DNA of 64,000 bases from JALORV01 sp963769745 (GTDB lineage: Bacteria; Pseudomonadota; Gammaproteobacteria; Burkholderiales; Burkholderiaceae_F), in the NCBI GenBank assembly GCA_963769745.1, contig CAVYNB010000017.1:62001-126000 (forward strand), given 5' to 3'. Shown here piece by piece: positions 10,677-18,915 of the stretch. The notes beneath the pieces were generated by a model, which worked only from the letters and a program-made list of their open reading frames with translations, ran no database searches and was not told the DNA's origin. Positions within the stretch are counted from its first letter, which is position 1, and every line of letters starts with the position of its first letter. The position numbers and the translations under genes are program-made.

Positions 10677-10715
10677 CGTCGTTGCCACCCGTCGTTGCCA
10701 CCCGTCGTTGCCACC
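10677..10715. repeat. Three perfect 13-bp tandem repeats
   Basis: The unit CGTCGTTGCCACC occurs three times without a gap at 10677-10689, 10690-10702 and 10703-10715, in the divergent region between the DUF3108 gene and the fumarylacetoacetase-family gene. A partial copy precedes it (GCCCGTCGTCG). It overlaps a possible GTG start (10688) of the minus-strand gene. Head-to-tail copies at 13-bp spacing could be slippage or iterons. Confidence 0.8.
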
Positions 10716-10789
10716 GATTCATCCGACGACCGCGAGCCCCACCGCTAAGATACCGGCTTCCTCGCCCTTTCAATTCCCGATCTCATCCG

Positions 10790-11779
10790 ATGAAGCTCGC
10801 GACCTTGAAGGATGGTTCGCGCGACGGGCAGCTCGTCGTCGTCTCGCGCGACCTGACTCTGGCTCACCACGCGGCCGGTATCGTCAGCCGGTTGCAGGGC
10901 GCCCTCGATGACTGGTCGTTCTTCGCGCCGCAGCTCGACGACCTGTACCAGACGCTCAACGAAGGACGCGCCCGGCACGCATTCGCGTTCGATGCGCGCA
11001 TGGCGATGGCGCCGCTGCCGCGCGCCTACCAGTGGGCTGACGGCTCCGCCTACGTCAACCACGTCGAACTCGTGCGCAAGGCGCGCGGCGCCGAGATGCC
11101 GACCTCGTTCTGGACCGATCCGCTGATGTACCAGGGCGGTTCCGACGATCTGCTCGGGCCGCACGATCCGATCGTCTGCCCGAGCGAGGAGTTCGGCATC
11201 GACTTCGAGGCCGAGGTCGCCGTCATCACCGACGACGTGCCCATGGGCACGAAGCCGCGCGACGCGGGGGATCACATCCGACTGCTGATGCTGGTGAACG
11301 ACGTCAGCCTGCGCAATCTGATCCCGGCCGAGCTCGCGAAGGGCTTCGGCTTTTTCCAGAGCAAGCCAGCGACCGCGTTTTCACCCGTGGCAGTCACGCC
11401 GGACGAACTCGGTGATGCCTGGCACGATGCGAAGGTCCATCGGCCGCTGGTTGTGCATTGGAACGAGGCCAAGGTCGGCGAGCCGAACGCCGGGGACGAC
11501 ATGACCTTCGACTTCGGGCAGCTGATCGCGCACGTCGCGCGGACCCGGAACCTGCGCACCGGCTCGATCATCGGTTCCGGAACCGTGTCGAACCTCGATC
11601 GCGCTCGCGGCTACTGCTGCATCGCTGAAAAACGCAGCCTCGAGATGATCGAATCGGGCGCGGCGACCACGCCGTTCATGAAGTACGGCGACCGGGTGCG
11701 CATCGAGATGTTCGATGCGCAAGGACGGTCCATATTCGGCGCGATCGACCAGCCGGTTGCCGCGCCGGCGCGCCGCTAG
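10790..11779 (+). CDS. Fumarylacetoacetate hydrolase family protein
   Basis: A 329-residue protein beginning MKLATLKDGSRDGQLVVVSRDL, the usual start of the bacterial single-domain-type FAH enzymes of about 330 residues annotated as fumarylacetoacetases. The metal-binding FAH core is visible: DFEAEVAVITDDVP with the acidic ligand set, LLMLVNDVSLRNL, and GSIIGSGTVSNLDRARGYCCIAEKR near the C-terminus. Reactions in this family are hydrolysis of a C-C bond in fumarylacetoacetate-like or other dioxo acids in aromatic catabolism. Neighbours do not include a homogentisate pathway, so the exact substrate is open. Confidence 0.88.
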   Translation: MKLATLKDGSRDGQLVVVSRDLTLAHHAAGIVSRLQGALDDWSFFAPQLDDLYQTLNEGRARHAFAFDARMAMAPLPRAYQWADGSAYVNHVELVRKARGAEMPTSFWTDPLMYQGGSDDLLGPHDPIVCPSEEFGIDFEAEVAVITDDVPMGTKPRDAGDHIRLLMLVNDVSLRNLIPAELAKGFGFFQSKPATAFSPVAVTPDELGDAWHDAKVHRPLVVHWNEAKVGEPNAGDDMTFDFGQLIAHVARTRNLRTGSIIGSGTVSNLDRARGYCCIAEKRSLEMIESGAATTPFMKYGDRVRIEMFDAQGRSIFGAIDQPVAAPARR

Positions 11780-11820
11780 CACACTGTCCCGACTTCGCGC
11801 CCGCATCGAGAGGAGCCACC

Positions 11821-12453
11821 ATGCCAGACAATTCAGCCCCTGCGAACCCGTTCTCTGGGATGGGCAATCCTTTCGACGTGATGCAGAAGATGTGGGGCAT
11901 GGCCGGCATGCCGACGCCCGGCAACCTCGCATCGCTCGTGCGCGCGCCGCAGCAGATGCCGAGCATGCTTGCGCCGACCATCGACATCGGTGAGCTGGAC
12001 AAGCGCATCGCCGACCTGCGTGCGGTCGAGCAGTGGCTCGAACTGAACGCCAGCATGCTGCGCACGACCATCCAGACGCTCGAAGTGCAGCGCGCGACGA
12101 TCGCCACGCTCAAGGGCATCAGCGGCGCGATGATGGCGCCGATGATGGGTCCGCCGCCGCCGCAGAAGAGTCCGTTCCCGCCGATTCCCCCGGAATTCAG
12201 CGCCCCCCCGGCCGCTGCAACAATGGCCCCGCCTCCCGAACCGGAGGCCGAGTCGAAACCGGCTCGCCCGCGACGCAAGGCGTCCGCGCACTCCCCGTCT
12301 CTGTCGGACGATGCGCTGAATCCCGCGGCGTGGTGGCACACGCTGCAGGATCAGTTCTCGAAGATCGCCGCGGCCGCGTCCGACTCGGCGCCGGCCGAGG
12401 CCAAGACTCCTGCGCGCAAGGCGAAGCGGGCGCGCCGCAAGGCAAAACGGTAG
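11821..12453 (+). CDS. phaM: PhaM-type polyhydroxyalkanoate granule regulatory protein
   Basis: A 210-residue protein with the PhaM signature: NPFDVMQKMWGMAGMP at the N-terminus, then the conserved helix IDIGELDKRIADLRAVEQWLELNASMLRTTIQTLEVQRATIATLKG (residues 55-100). A Pro-rich linker follows, and a strongly basic tail rich in Lys/Arg/Ala (ending KAKRARRKAKR). In Ralstonia PhaM activates PHA synthase PhaC1 and attaches granules to the nucleoid, the basic tail binding DNA. It implies that the organism makes polyhydroxyalkanoate, although no pha biosynthesis gene lies in this window. GGAG precedes the ATG. Confidence 0.88.
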   Translation: MPDNSAPANPFSGMGNPFDVMQKMWGMAGMPTPGNLASLVRAPQQMPSMLAPTIDIGELDKRIADLRAVEQWLELNASMLRTTIQTLEVQRATIATLKGISGAMMAPMMGPPPPQKSPFPPIPPEFSAPPAAATMAPPPEPEAESKPARPRRKASAHSPSLSDDALNPAAWWHTLQDQFSKIAAAASDSAPAEAKTPARKAKRARRKAKR

Positions 12454-12493
12454 CCAGTCCTGATATCAGTGGATCGCGCGCACGTCAGGCGAC

Positions 12494-13276
12494 CTACATC
12501 ACATAGTTGAGTGCAAGGCGCCCGCCGTCGGGGTAAAGCGTCGTTCCAGTGAGGTACGACGCATCGTCGCTGGCGAGGAATACCGCAATCCGGGCGACTT
12601 CATCGGGTTCGCCCAGGCGGCCCATCGGCGTGCGTGACAGGATGCGTTGCCGCGCCGCCTCGTTGGTCAGCACGGCGGTCTTGAGCAGTTCGGTGGCGAT
12701 CGACCCGGGGCCAATTCCCATCACGCGGATGCCCTGCGGGGCCAGCCCGAGCGCCATCACCTTGGTCAACTGGTTGAGCCCGCCTTTGCTGACCGTGTAG
12801 GGCACCTGGTTGGCGATGGCCAGTACCGCGTTGACACTGGAAATGTTGATGATGACGCCACGCTGGCCATCGCTGCGCGCGGGTTGCGCCACCATGCGCC
12901 GCGCCGCGGCCTGGGCGCACAGGAACGCGCCCTTGAGGTTGATGCGCAGCACGCGGTCGAAGTCCTCTTCGGCCAGGTCGAGGAAGTCGGCGGCGTGCAC
13001 GATGCCGGCGTTGTTGACCAGGATGTCGAGTGCGCCGTAGTGCGCGACCGCGTGCTCGACCAGCGCCTCGCAGTCGGCCTTCAGCCCGACGTCCGTGCGA
13101 CGGAAGGTCGCGGTGCCGCCGTTGGCGGCGATGTCCTTCACCAGTGCGGCCGCGCCGACTTCGTTGACATCGCCCAGCACGACCCTGGCACCCTGTTCGG
13201 CAAAGTGGCGGGCGCAGGCTGCGCCGATGCCTTGCGCGCCCCCTGTGATCACGGCCACCCGGTTAGCTAGTTTCAT
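12494..13276 (-). CDS. SDR family oxidoreductase
   Basis: A 260-residue classical short-chain dehydrogenase. The cofactor motif TGGAQGIG (residues 11-18), NNAG (around residue 88), the catalytic Ser in INISSV, and Tyr-x3-Lys in PYTVSKGG are all present, and the C-terminus SYLTGTTLYPDGG is typical of the FabG/BDH-like group. D39-type acidic residue after the second strand (LGDVNE) suggests NAD preference (inference). MKLANRVAVITGG starts at 13276; an in-frame ATG at 13303 would add nine residues. Substrate not inferable from the neighbours. Confidence 0.9.
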   Translation of the reverse strand: MKLANRVAVITGGAQGIGAACARHFAEQGARVVLGDVNEVGAAALVKDIAANGGTATFRRTDVGLKADCEALVEHAVAHYGALDILVNNAGIVHAADFLDLAEEDFDRVLRINLKGAFLCAQAAARRMVAQPARSDGQRGVIINISSVNAVLAIANQVPYTVSKGGLNQLTKVMALGLAPQGIRVMGIGPGSIATELLKTAVLTNEAARQRILSRTPMGRLGEPDEVARIAVFLASDDASYLTGTTLYPDGGRLALNYVM

Positions 13277-13341
13277 GGCGCGTCCCTCGTGTGCAGGGTT
13301 CATGGCGGAGCTGGATTGTCCTGCGGTGCCACCCGAGGGAG

Positions 13342-14277
13342 TCAAGTGAAGCCATGACGCTCGCGCCACTCCGCGACCGCGGGTTCGACATCCTCCAGCG
13401 AAAGCAGGACACGGATATCCGGTGGCGGACGACGGCGCAGGATGGGCGACGAGCCTCCAGCCCAGATCTCGATGGAGTCCGGCAGCTGCGTGCGCAGATC
13501 GGCCAGGCCGTCGAGGACCTGGTTGGGATTGACGATCGGCGTGAACGACAGCGCGACGACGTCGATCTGCTGCGCCTGGCACGCGGAGACGATCTCCGAC
13601 AGCGGCGTCTGCGTGCCCAGCGGAATGCAGCAGGCGCCATCGAGCGCCAGCATGGCCTCGACCATCAGCACGCCGAGCCCATGCGGCTCCTGGGGAAAAG
13701 TCGTCAGCAGCACGCGCGGGCCGGCCGCGGAGTGCGGGATCGTCGTAATCGCGCCGCGCAGGATGGACTGCATCGCTTCCGTGTACTGATGCTCCTCGAA
13801 AATCTGCAGGCGTCCGCGGGCCCATTCATCGCCGATCATCGTGCTTAGCGGCGCGACGACGTCGGTGACGAAACGCGCCAGCCCGAGTCGCAGCAAGCCC
13901 TGGGAAAGCAGGCGTCGCAGGTCGTCGGGCCGGTGTTCCGCCACACAGTCCAGGCATCGCACGAGGTCGTCTGCGGCATCGGGCGCGCTGGTTGCGCCTG
14001 GCGTCGCACCGGCCCCCTCGGCCAGCTTTTGCAGCTCAACGAAGGATCGTCCGATGATCTTGCCCGGTCGATGGCCCTGGTCGATCAACCGCTTGAGCAG
14101 GCGCAGCTTGTCGACCTGGTCGACCGGGTAGGTGCGCTCACCGAACGCATCCCGCGTTGGTACAGGAAATCCGTAGCGTCGCTCCCATACCCGCAGCGCA
14201 TCCTTCGACAGACCGGTGTCACGCTCGACGGCGGCAATCGAGACGGTAAGGGTTCGGGACACGGTGCGATCGTTCAT
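13342..14277 (-). CDS. litR: MerR-type regulator with CarH/LitR-like B12-binding domain
   Basis: A 311-residue regulator. Residues 11-80 form a MerR winged helix (VSIAAVERDTGLSKDALRVWERRYGFPVPTRD). Residues 105-185 form the helical-bundle part of a B12 domain and residues 187-311 the cobalamin-binding Rossmann part. Two diagnostic motifs are intact: W152-x9-E162-H163 and E197-x-H199-x2-G202, which in CarH-type photoreceptors cap and ligate adenosylcobalamin. Such proteins repress in the dark and release DNA on light-driven Co-C cleavage. It is divergent from a glutathione peroxidase gene, with inverted repeats between. Light sensing here is inferred, not shown; the gene name follows the family. 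Confidence 0.85.
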   Translation of the reverse strand: MNDRTVSRTLTVSIAAVERDTGLSKDALRVWERRYGFPVPTRDAFGERTYPVDQVDKLRLLKRLIDQGHRPGKIIGRSFVELQKLAEGAGATPGATSAPDAADDLVRCLDCVAEHRPDDLRRLLSQGLLRLGLARFVTDVVAPLSTMIGDEWARGRLQIFEEHQYTEAMQSILRGAITTIPHSAAGPRVLLTTFPQEPHGLGVLMVEAMLALDGACCIPLGTQTPLSEIVSACQAQQIDVVALSFTPIVNPNQVLDGLADLRTQLPDSIEIWAGGSSPILRRRPPPDIRVLLSLEDVEPAVAEWRERHGFT

Positions 14278-14328
14278 GCGGCTGAAAGTGGCCCGGATCG
14301 GAGGCAGGCGAGAGTAATCGCTGCATTC

Positions 14329-14373
14329 TGTCCTAGACAACTCATTGACACAATCCGTGTCGGCCGGGATCAT
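14329..14373 (+). promoter_or_regulatory. Divergent promoter region with inverted repeats (litR / glutathione peroxidase)
   Basis: TTGACA (14345-14350), a perfect -35 box, is followed after 17 bases by GATCAT (14368-14373), aimed at the peroxidase gene. GACAC-AATCC-GTGTC (14347-14361) is a perfect 5+5 inverted repeat starting inside the -35 box, and TGTC-CTA-GACA (14329-14339) is a second one. On the minus strand TTGTCT-N17-TTACTC overlaps them and points to the regulator gene. They are plausible operator sites for the B12-binding regulator. Confidence 0.45.
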
Positions 14374-14421
14374 CCGCCCCTCGATCCCGCACTTCGGGCC
14401 GATCCTACGGTCCAAGCACCC

Positions 14422-14988
14422 GTGAAGCGTTTCGTCCAGTCCCTCGCCACCACCACTGTGGCGCTGCTGCTGTCCGCGGCGGCCCCGCCCGCCGCGGCTC
14501 AGGCCTGCCCGGCGCTGTTGAACCACTCCTACCCGCGTCTGCAGGATGACAGTCCGCAGAGCCTGTGTCAGTACAGCGGCAACGTCATCCTGGTGGTCAA
14601 CACCGCAAGCTTTTGCGGCTTCACACCCCAGTACGAGGGACTGGAGAAGCTGCACGCGCAGTACGCCAAGCGCGGCTTCACGATCCTCGGGTTCCCGTCC
14701 GGCGACTTCGGTAACCAGGAAAAGGACAGCAACAAGGAGATCGCCGACTTCTGCTTCAACACCTACGGCGTGAAGTTTCCGATGTTCGCCAAGAGTTCGG
14801 TCAAGGGCGCCACCGCCAACCCCCTGTTTGCCGCACTGACCCGTGACACCGGACAGGCACCGAAGTGGAACTTCCACAAGTACCTGATCGGCCGGGACGG
14901 CAAAGTCGTGGCTTCGTTCCCCAGCCAGGTGGAGCCGCTCGACAAGCGACTGACGTCACAGATCGAGACCCTGCTCGGCGCGAAGTAG
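14422..14988 (+). CDS. Secreted glutathione peroxidase-family thiol peroxidase
   Basis: A 188-residue protein from a GTG start at 14422, chosen because it begins a clean signal peptide (MKRFVQSLATTTVALLLSAAAPPAAAQA) and no ATG lies between the promoter and the core. The GPx core is complete: peroxidatic Cys65 in NTASFCGFTPQY, the FPSGDFGNQE motif (Gln99) and KWNFHKYLI (Trp149, Asn150). Cys111 in ADFCFNTYG is in the position of the resolving Cys of thioredoxin-dependent members. It reduces peroxides, probably lipid peroxides, in the periplasm. Its position divergent from a light-sensor-like regulator suggests a photo-oxidative stress role (inference). Confidence 0.88.
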   Translation: MKRFVQSLATTTVALLLSAAAPPAAAQACPALLNHSYPRLQDDSPQSLCQYSGNVILVVNTASFCGFTPQYEGLEKLHAQYAKRGFTILGFPSGDFGNQEKDSNKEIADFCFNTYGVKFPMFAKSSVKGATANPLFAALTRDTGQAPKWNFHKYLIGRDGKVVASFPSQVEPLDKRLTSQIETLLGAK

Positions 14989-15047
14989 ATGCGGCGGCGG
15001 CGCGCGCTTGGGCGCAGCGGCACTTCGGCGACAATAGCGGCTTTGCC

Positions 15048-15851
15048 ATGAACGCTCCCGACACCATGTATCTCCCGGACATCCAGTCCGCGGCGGACGC
15101 GCGCAACCTGGCCATCCAGCGCGTCGGCGTGAAGTCGCTCGTCCACCCGATGATGGTGGCGACCGCACGCGGCCCGCAGCCGACCGTTGCCTCGGTCGAC
15201 ATGTACGTCGCCCTGCCGGCCGAAAAGAAGGGCACGCACATGTCGCGCTTCATCGACGTGCTGCAGTCGCACCGGGATGCCCTGTCACGCGCTTCGGTGC
15301 ACGCGCTGCTCGAGCGGATGCTGCAGCGGCTCGACGCGCACGACGGCTACATCGAATTGCGCCTGCCTTACTTCGTCCTCAAGACCGCACCGGTGTCGGG
15401 TGTCGAAAGCCTGATGGACTATCAGCTGACGCTGGCCGTCGAACGGCGCGCGGCGACGACCCGCTACTGGCAGAAGGTCGTTGTGCCGGTGACCAGCCTG
15501 TGTCCCTGCAGCAAGAAGGTCGCGGACTACGGCGCCCACAACCAGCGTGCGCACCTGACGTTGACGCTGACACTGGCCGACGAGATGCGCGTCGAGGACC
15601 AGATCCGCATTGCGGAGGATGCAGCCTCGTGCGAAGTGTGGGGCCTGCTGAAGCGCACCGACGAGAAGTACGTGACCGAACGCGCCTACGACAATCCAAA
15701 GTTCGTCGAAGACGTCGTGCGCGATGTCGCAACGGCTCTCGACGCCGACGAGCGCGTGCGCGCCTTTGTTGTCGAAGCCGAGAACTTCGAATCCATCCAT
15801 AACCATTCGGCCTACGCCTTGATCGAACGCATCAAGGACGGCGCGGGCTAA
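15048..15851 (+). CDS. folE2: GTP cyclohydrolase FolE2 (type IB)
   Basis: A 267-residue protein of normal FolE2 length. It starts MNAPDTMYLPDIQSAADARNLAIQRVGVKSLVHPM, and holds the metal/catalytic segment VTSLCPCSKKVADYGAHNQRAH with the conserved Cys, and the C-terminal NFESIHNHSAYA. FolE2 converts GTP to dihydroneopterin triphosphate, the first step to folate and other pteridines, and works with several divalent metals rather than strictly zinc. It lies 59 bases after the peroxidase gene and could be cotranscribed. A pteridine role in photolyase antennae would fit the neighbouring B12 regulator but no photolyase is in the window. Confidence 0.93.
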   Translation: MNAPDTMYLPDIQSAADARNLAIQRVGVKSLVHPMMVATARGPQPTVASVDMYVALPAEKKGTHMSRFIDVLQSHRDALSRASVHALLERMLQRLDAHDGYIELRLPYFVLKTAPVSGVESLMDYQLTLAVERRAATTRYWQKVVVPVTSLCPCSKKVADYGAHNQRAHLTLTLTLADEMRVEDQIRIAEDAASCEVWGLLKRTDEKYVTERAYDNPKFVEDVVRDVATALDADERVRAFVVEAENFESIHNHSAYALIERIKDGAG

Positions 15852-16008
15852 ATGCCCGGCGGGGAGGAGAAACCCCCGCGCCAACGACGGCCCCGCGGCT
15901 CCAGCCGCAGAAGTGGCCGCATGTCATTCGTGAGGGAGGCTCAGTGATGAGCCGGACGGACTGCGCTCGCGCGTGTCCGATGGATTCCCCTTTTCAGGAC
16001 CCGCACGA

Positions 16009-17298
16009 ATGAGAATTGCAGTCATCGGTTCCGGCATCTCCGGCCTGGGTTGCGCACACGCCCTGAGACACGACGCGCACGTGACGCTGTACGAAGCCGA
16101 AGCACGGCTCGGCGGCCACACCAACACCGTCGACATCACGCTCGATGACATCAACTACCCGGTGGACACCGGCTTCCTGGTGTTCAACGAGCGTACCTAT
16201 CCGAACCTGATCCAGCTGCTCGCGGAACTCGGCGTGCCGACCGTGAAGAGCGAGATGTCGTTCGCCGTCAGCGTGCAGCGCGGCCAACGACGGATCGAAT
16301 GGAGCGGCACGGACCTGAACGGCGTGTTCGCGCAGCGTCGCAATCTGCTCTCTCCGCGTTTCCTCGCGATGTTGCGCGACATCCTGCGCTTCAACGCGCA
16401 GGCGACGCGGATCGCGCAAGGCCAGGAGGCCATTGAAGCCCGCGTCTCGCTCGGCGCCTTCCTCGACGAGCACGGCTACGGTGTGTCGTTCCGGCAGTGG
16501 TACCTGTTGCCGATGGCCGCCGCGATCTGGTCGTGCCCGATGGATACGATGCTGGCGTATCCGGTGACGACCTTCGTCCGCTTCTGTCACAACCACGGTC
16601 TGCTGCAGGTCAACGAGCGGCCGCAGTGGTACACGGTGAAGGGCGGCGCGCGGCAGTACGTACGGCGCATTGCCAGCGGGCTGCGTGACGTGCGAATCAA
16701 TGAGCCCGTCCTGGATGTGCGGCGGGATCCGACGAGCCGTCGAGTCATCGTGCACAGCCGCTCCGGGGCGGCCTCGTACGACCACGTCGTGCTGGCGTGC
16801 CATAGCGATCAGGCGTGCCGCCTGCTGGTCGATGCCGACGCGGACGAACGCGGCGTCATCGGCAAAGTCAGCTACCAGCCGAACCGGGCGTGGCTGCACA
16901 CTGATGACCGGCTGATGCCGGCGTCACGGCGCGTGTGGTCTTCGTGGAACTACATGAGCGAAGGCGGGAGCGATCCGGCCGTGTCGGTGACCTATCTGCT
17001 GAACAAGCTGCAGCCCTTGCCGTTTTCGACACCCGTATTCGTCTCGCTGAACCCGGCGGTCGAGCCACGTGCGGAATTTGTCCTCGGCCAATTCGACTAC
17101 ACCCATCCCGTATTCGATGCAGGTGCGATCGAGGCGCAACAGCGACTGGGAGGAATTCAGGGGCGACGCGGCGTCTGGTTTGCCGGGGCCTGGACGGGCT
17201 ACGGCTTCCACGAAGATGGCCTGAAGTCCGGCCTGGCGGTGGCCGCAGCGCTTCGGCGTGTGCTGGCGACATCATCGCCGCTGCAGCGCGTTGCCTGA
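16009..17298 (+). CDS. FAD-dependent oxidoreductase (amine-oxidase-like), lipid cluster
   Basis: A 429-residue flavoprotein. MRIAVIGSGISGLGCAHAL gives the dinucleotide-binding GxGxxG motif at the extreme N-terminus, which fixes the start at 16009, followed by YEAEARLGGHTNTVDI and the C-terminal FAD motif GVWFAGAWTGYGFHEDGLKSGLAVA. It belongs to the amine-oxidase-like family that is regularly encoded with DUF1365 and cyclopropane-fatty-acid-synthase-like genes, as here. Family members are thought to act on fatty acyl chains, but no specific reaction can be read from the sequence. It is separated from that operon by the oppositely oriented TetR gene. Confidence 0.9.
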   Translation: MRIAVIGSGISGLGCAHALRHDAHVTLYEAEARLGGHTNTVDITLDDINYPVDTGFLVFNERTYPNLIQLLAELGVPTVKSEMSFAVSVQRGQRRIEWSGTDLNGVFAQRRNLLSPRFLAMLRDILRFNAQATRIAQGQEAIEARVSLGAFLDEHGYGVSFRQWYLLPMAAAIWSCPMDTMLAYPVTTFVRFCHNHGLLQVNERPQWYTVKGGARQYVRRIASGLRDVRINEPVLDVRRDPTSRRVIVHSRSGAASYDHVVLACHSDQACRLLVDADADERGVIGKVSYQPNRAWLHTDDRLMPASRRVWSSWNYMSEGGSDPAVSVTYLLNKLQPLPFSTPVFVSLNPAVEPRAEFVLGQFDYTHPVFDAGAIEAQQRLGGIQGRRGVWFAGAWTGYGFHEDGLKSGLAVAAALRRVLATSSPLQRVA

Positions 17299-17328
17299 CG
17301 CTGTCGCGGCGTCGGTCCGGCTATGCCA

Positions 17329-17958
17329 TCAGGACGAGCGGGCGGCGAGCCCGGAAAAGCACGTCATCGTCACCAGCGCGACGATTTCTTCATCGCGAAA
17401 GTTTCCGGACAGCTTGAGGTAGTCCGACACCGGGTCGCAGGCACGCGCGTAGAGCGTGTACAGCACCACCTCCGGCGGCAGCGCGGGGGCGATCTCGCCG
17501 CGTCCCTGCGCAAGCTCGATCCAGGCTCCGAGGCGATCACTCACCTCGATCAGCCGATCGATATAGGCCTTGTTGCGCACGAGGGCGTCACGCAGCGTCG
17601 AGCGCGTCGAGGGCAACGACGGCATCTGGCCACGCAAATGCTCCGCCACCGCCCAGCTCACCACGGCTTTCAGCTTGTCCACGGGTGCCATTGCGTCCGG
17701 CTGCGCGGCGATCACATCGAGCGTGCGGTCGAGCAGCCGGACCATGGCCGCGGCCGCGAGCGCTTCCTTCGATTCGAAATGCTTGTACAGGCTCGCTTTC
17801 GCGATGCCAACAACGGCCGCGACTTCGTCGACCGTCATCAGGTCAAAGCCTTTTTCCGCAAGCAAGCCGTTGACGGCCTGCAGGATGACGTCCTCGCGCA
17901 GCCGAAGTTGCTGTTCTTTCAACGACAGTCGACGCGGTGCGGCTGCAGACGATTCCAT
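17329..17958 (-). CDS. TetR family transcriptional regulator
   Basis: A 209-residue repressor. The helix-turn-helix is at residues 22-68 (ILQAVNGLLAEKGFDLMTVDEVAAVVGIAKASLYKHFESKEAL), with a C-terminal ligand domain of the TetR_C type (SWAVAEHLRGQMPSLPSTRSTL). It is divergent from the DUF1365 operon, and the intergenic region has a perfect 16-bp palindrome overlapping the promoters. This makes it the probable local repressor of both itself and the operon. The ligand is unknown; a fatty-acid derivative or oxidant would fit the genes controlled. Confidence 0.9.
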   Translation of the reverse strand: MESSAAAPRRLSLKEQQLRLREDVILQAVNGLLAEKGFDLMTVDEVAAVVGIAKASLYKHFESKEALAAAAMVRLLDRTLDVIAAQPDAMAPVDKLKAVVSWAVAEHLRGQMPSLPSTRSTLRDALVRNKAYIDRLIEVSDRLGAWIELAQGRGEIAPALPPEVVLYTLYARACDPVSDYLKLSGNFRDEEIVALVTMTCFSGLAARSS

Positions 17959-18014
17959 GTGCTCTCCTCGCGGCTCTGGCGGGCCGCCACCCGTCAGTTA
18001 CTTTCAGTTCAGGG

Positions 18015-18068
18015 AACATACTACTCCGTTTCTACTTGAACTGATCAGTTCATTGTGTAAACTACACA
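18015..18068. promoter_or_regulatory. TetR/DUF1365 divergent operator with two palindromes
   Basis: TGAACTGATCAGTTCA (18037-18052) is a perfect 16-bp palindrome and overlaps the -35 box TTGAAC (18036-18041) of a forward promoter whose -10 is TAAACT (18058-18063, 16-base spacer). A second perfect inverted repeat, TGTGTA-AAC-TACACA (18054-18068), covers that -10 box. A minus-strand -10 candidate TATGTT lies at 18015-18020 for the TetR gene. The first palindrome is a typical TetR site; the second may serve another regulator. Confidence 0.7.
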
Positions 18069-18123
18069 GACTTTTCCGCCCGGCACCTCCAGTTTCCAAC
18101 CCTTCTGACGACCGCGACCCGGC

Positions 18124-18915
18124 ATGCAGTCCGCTCCTTCCGCCCCGATGATCGGCTTCGGCCAGATCCGCCATGTCCGCCTGCGCCCGGCGCGCAACGC
18201 GTTTACCTACCCGGGTTATTTCCTGCGGCTGCCGCTGCGCACTCTTGCCCGGCACCGGCTGGCAAGCCGCGTTCTTCGAATGAATGGCCGCGGCATCTTC
18301 GCGGTGAACGACCGCGACCACGGTGACGGCCGGCCCCTGCTGGCCTGGATCGACGACCTCCTGCGTAGCCGTGGCATCAGGGATGCCGACGGTGAGGTCT
18401 GGCTGCACACGTTTCCACGCGTGCTGGGTTACGTGTTCAACCCGGTCAGTTTCTGGTTCGCGCATCGTGCCGACGGCGCGTTGCGTGCCGTGGTCTGTGA
18501 GGTGAACAACACCTTTGGCGAGCGTCACTGCTACCTGCTGGCGCACGACGACGGTCGACCGCTGCAGTACGGCGAAGCAGTGGAATCGCGCAAGGTGTTT
18601 CATGTCTCGCCGTTCTGCCGCGTCGAGGGGAGCTACCGCTTCCGTTTCATGCTCCGTTCCCCCGCCCCGGGCGCGGCCGCACGCTGGGTCGGGCGCATCG
18701 ACTACGACGACGACGACGGCCCCCTGCTGCTGACGTCGATCGCAGGGACGCTGGCCCCGCTGTCAGACCGGGCACTGCTGCGCGCATTCGTCGCGTATCC
18801 GGTCTTCACCTTTGGCGTGGTCGCACGAATTCACTGGCAGGCGCTCCGGCTCTGGCTGAAGCGCGTCCCCTTCACTTCCAAGCCGGAACCTCCGGCGCTG
18901 CATGTCACTCGCTGA
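18124..18915 (+). CDS. DUF1365 family protein, lipid cluster
   Basis: A 263-residue member of DUF1365. Recognisable blocks are GFGQIRHVRLRPARNAFTYPGYFLRLPL at the N-terminus, HTFPRVLGYVFNPVSFWFAHRADGALRAVVCEVNNTFGERHCYLL in the middle and KVFHVSPFCRVEGSYRFRF. The family has no proven activity but is nearly always encoded beside an FAD oxidoreductase and a cyclopropane-synthase-like methyltransferase in photo-oxidative stress operons. It is the first gene of the operon under the palindromic operator. Its end overlaps the next gene's start by 14 bases, implying coupled translation. Confidence 0.92.
   Translation: MQSAPSAPMIGFGQIRHVRLRPARNAFTYPGYFLRLPLRTLARHRLASRVLRMNGRGIFAVNDRDHGDGRPLLAWIDDLLRSRGIRDADGEVWLHTFPRVLGYVFNPVSFWFAHRADGALRAVVCEVNNTFGERHCYLLAHDDGRPLQYGEAVESRKVFHVSPFCRVEGSYRFRFMLRSPAPGAAARWVGRIDYDDDDGPLLLTSIAGTLAPLSDRALLRAFVAYPVFTFGVVARIHWQALRLWLKRVPFTSKPEPPALHVTR

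Noticed and set aside
15893..15906. GCGGCT-CC-AGCCGC dyad after folE2
   Set aside because: A two-base centre cannot form a hairpin loop and no T-run follows; too short to call an element.
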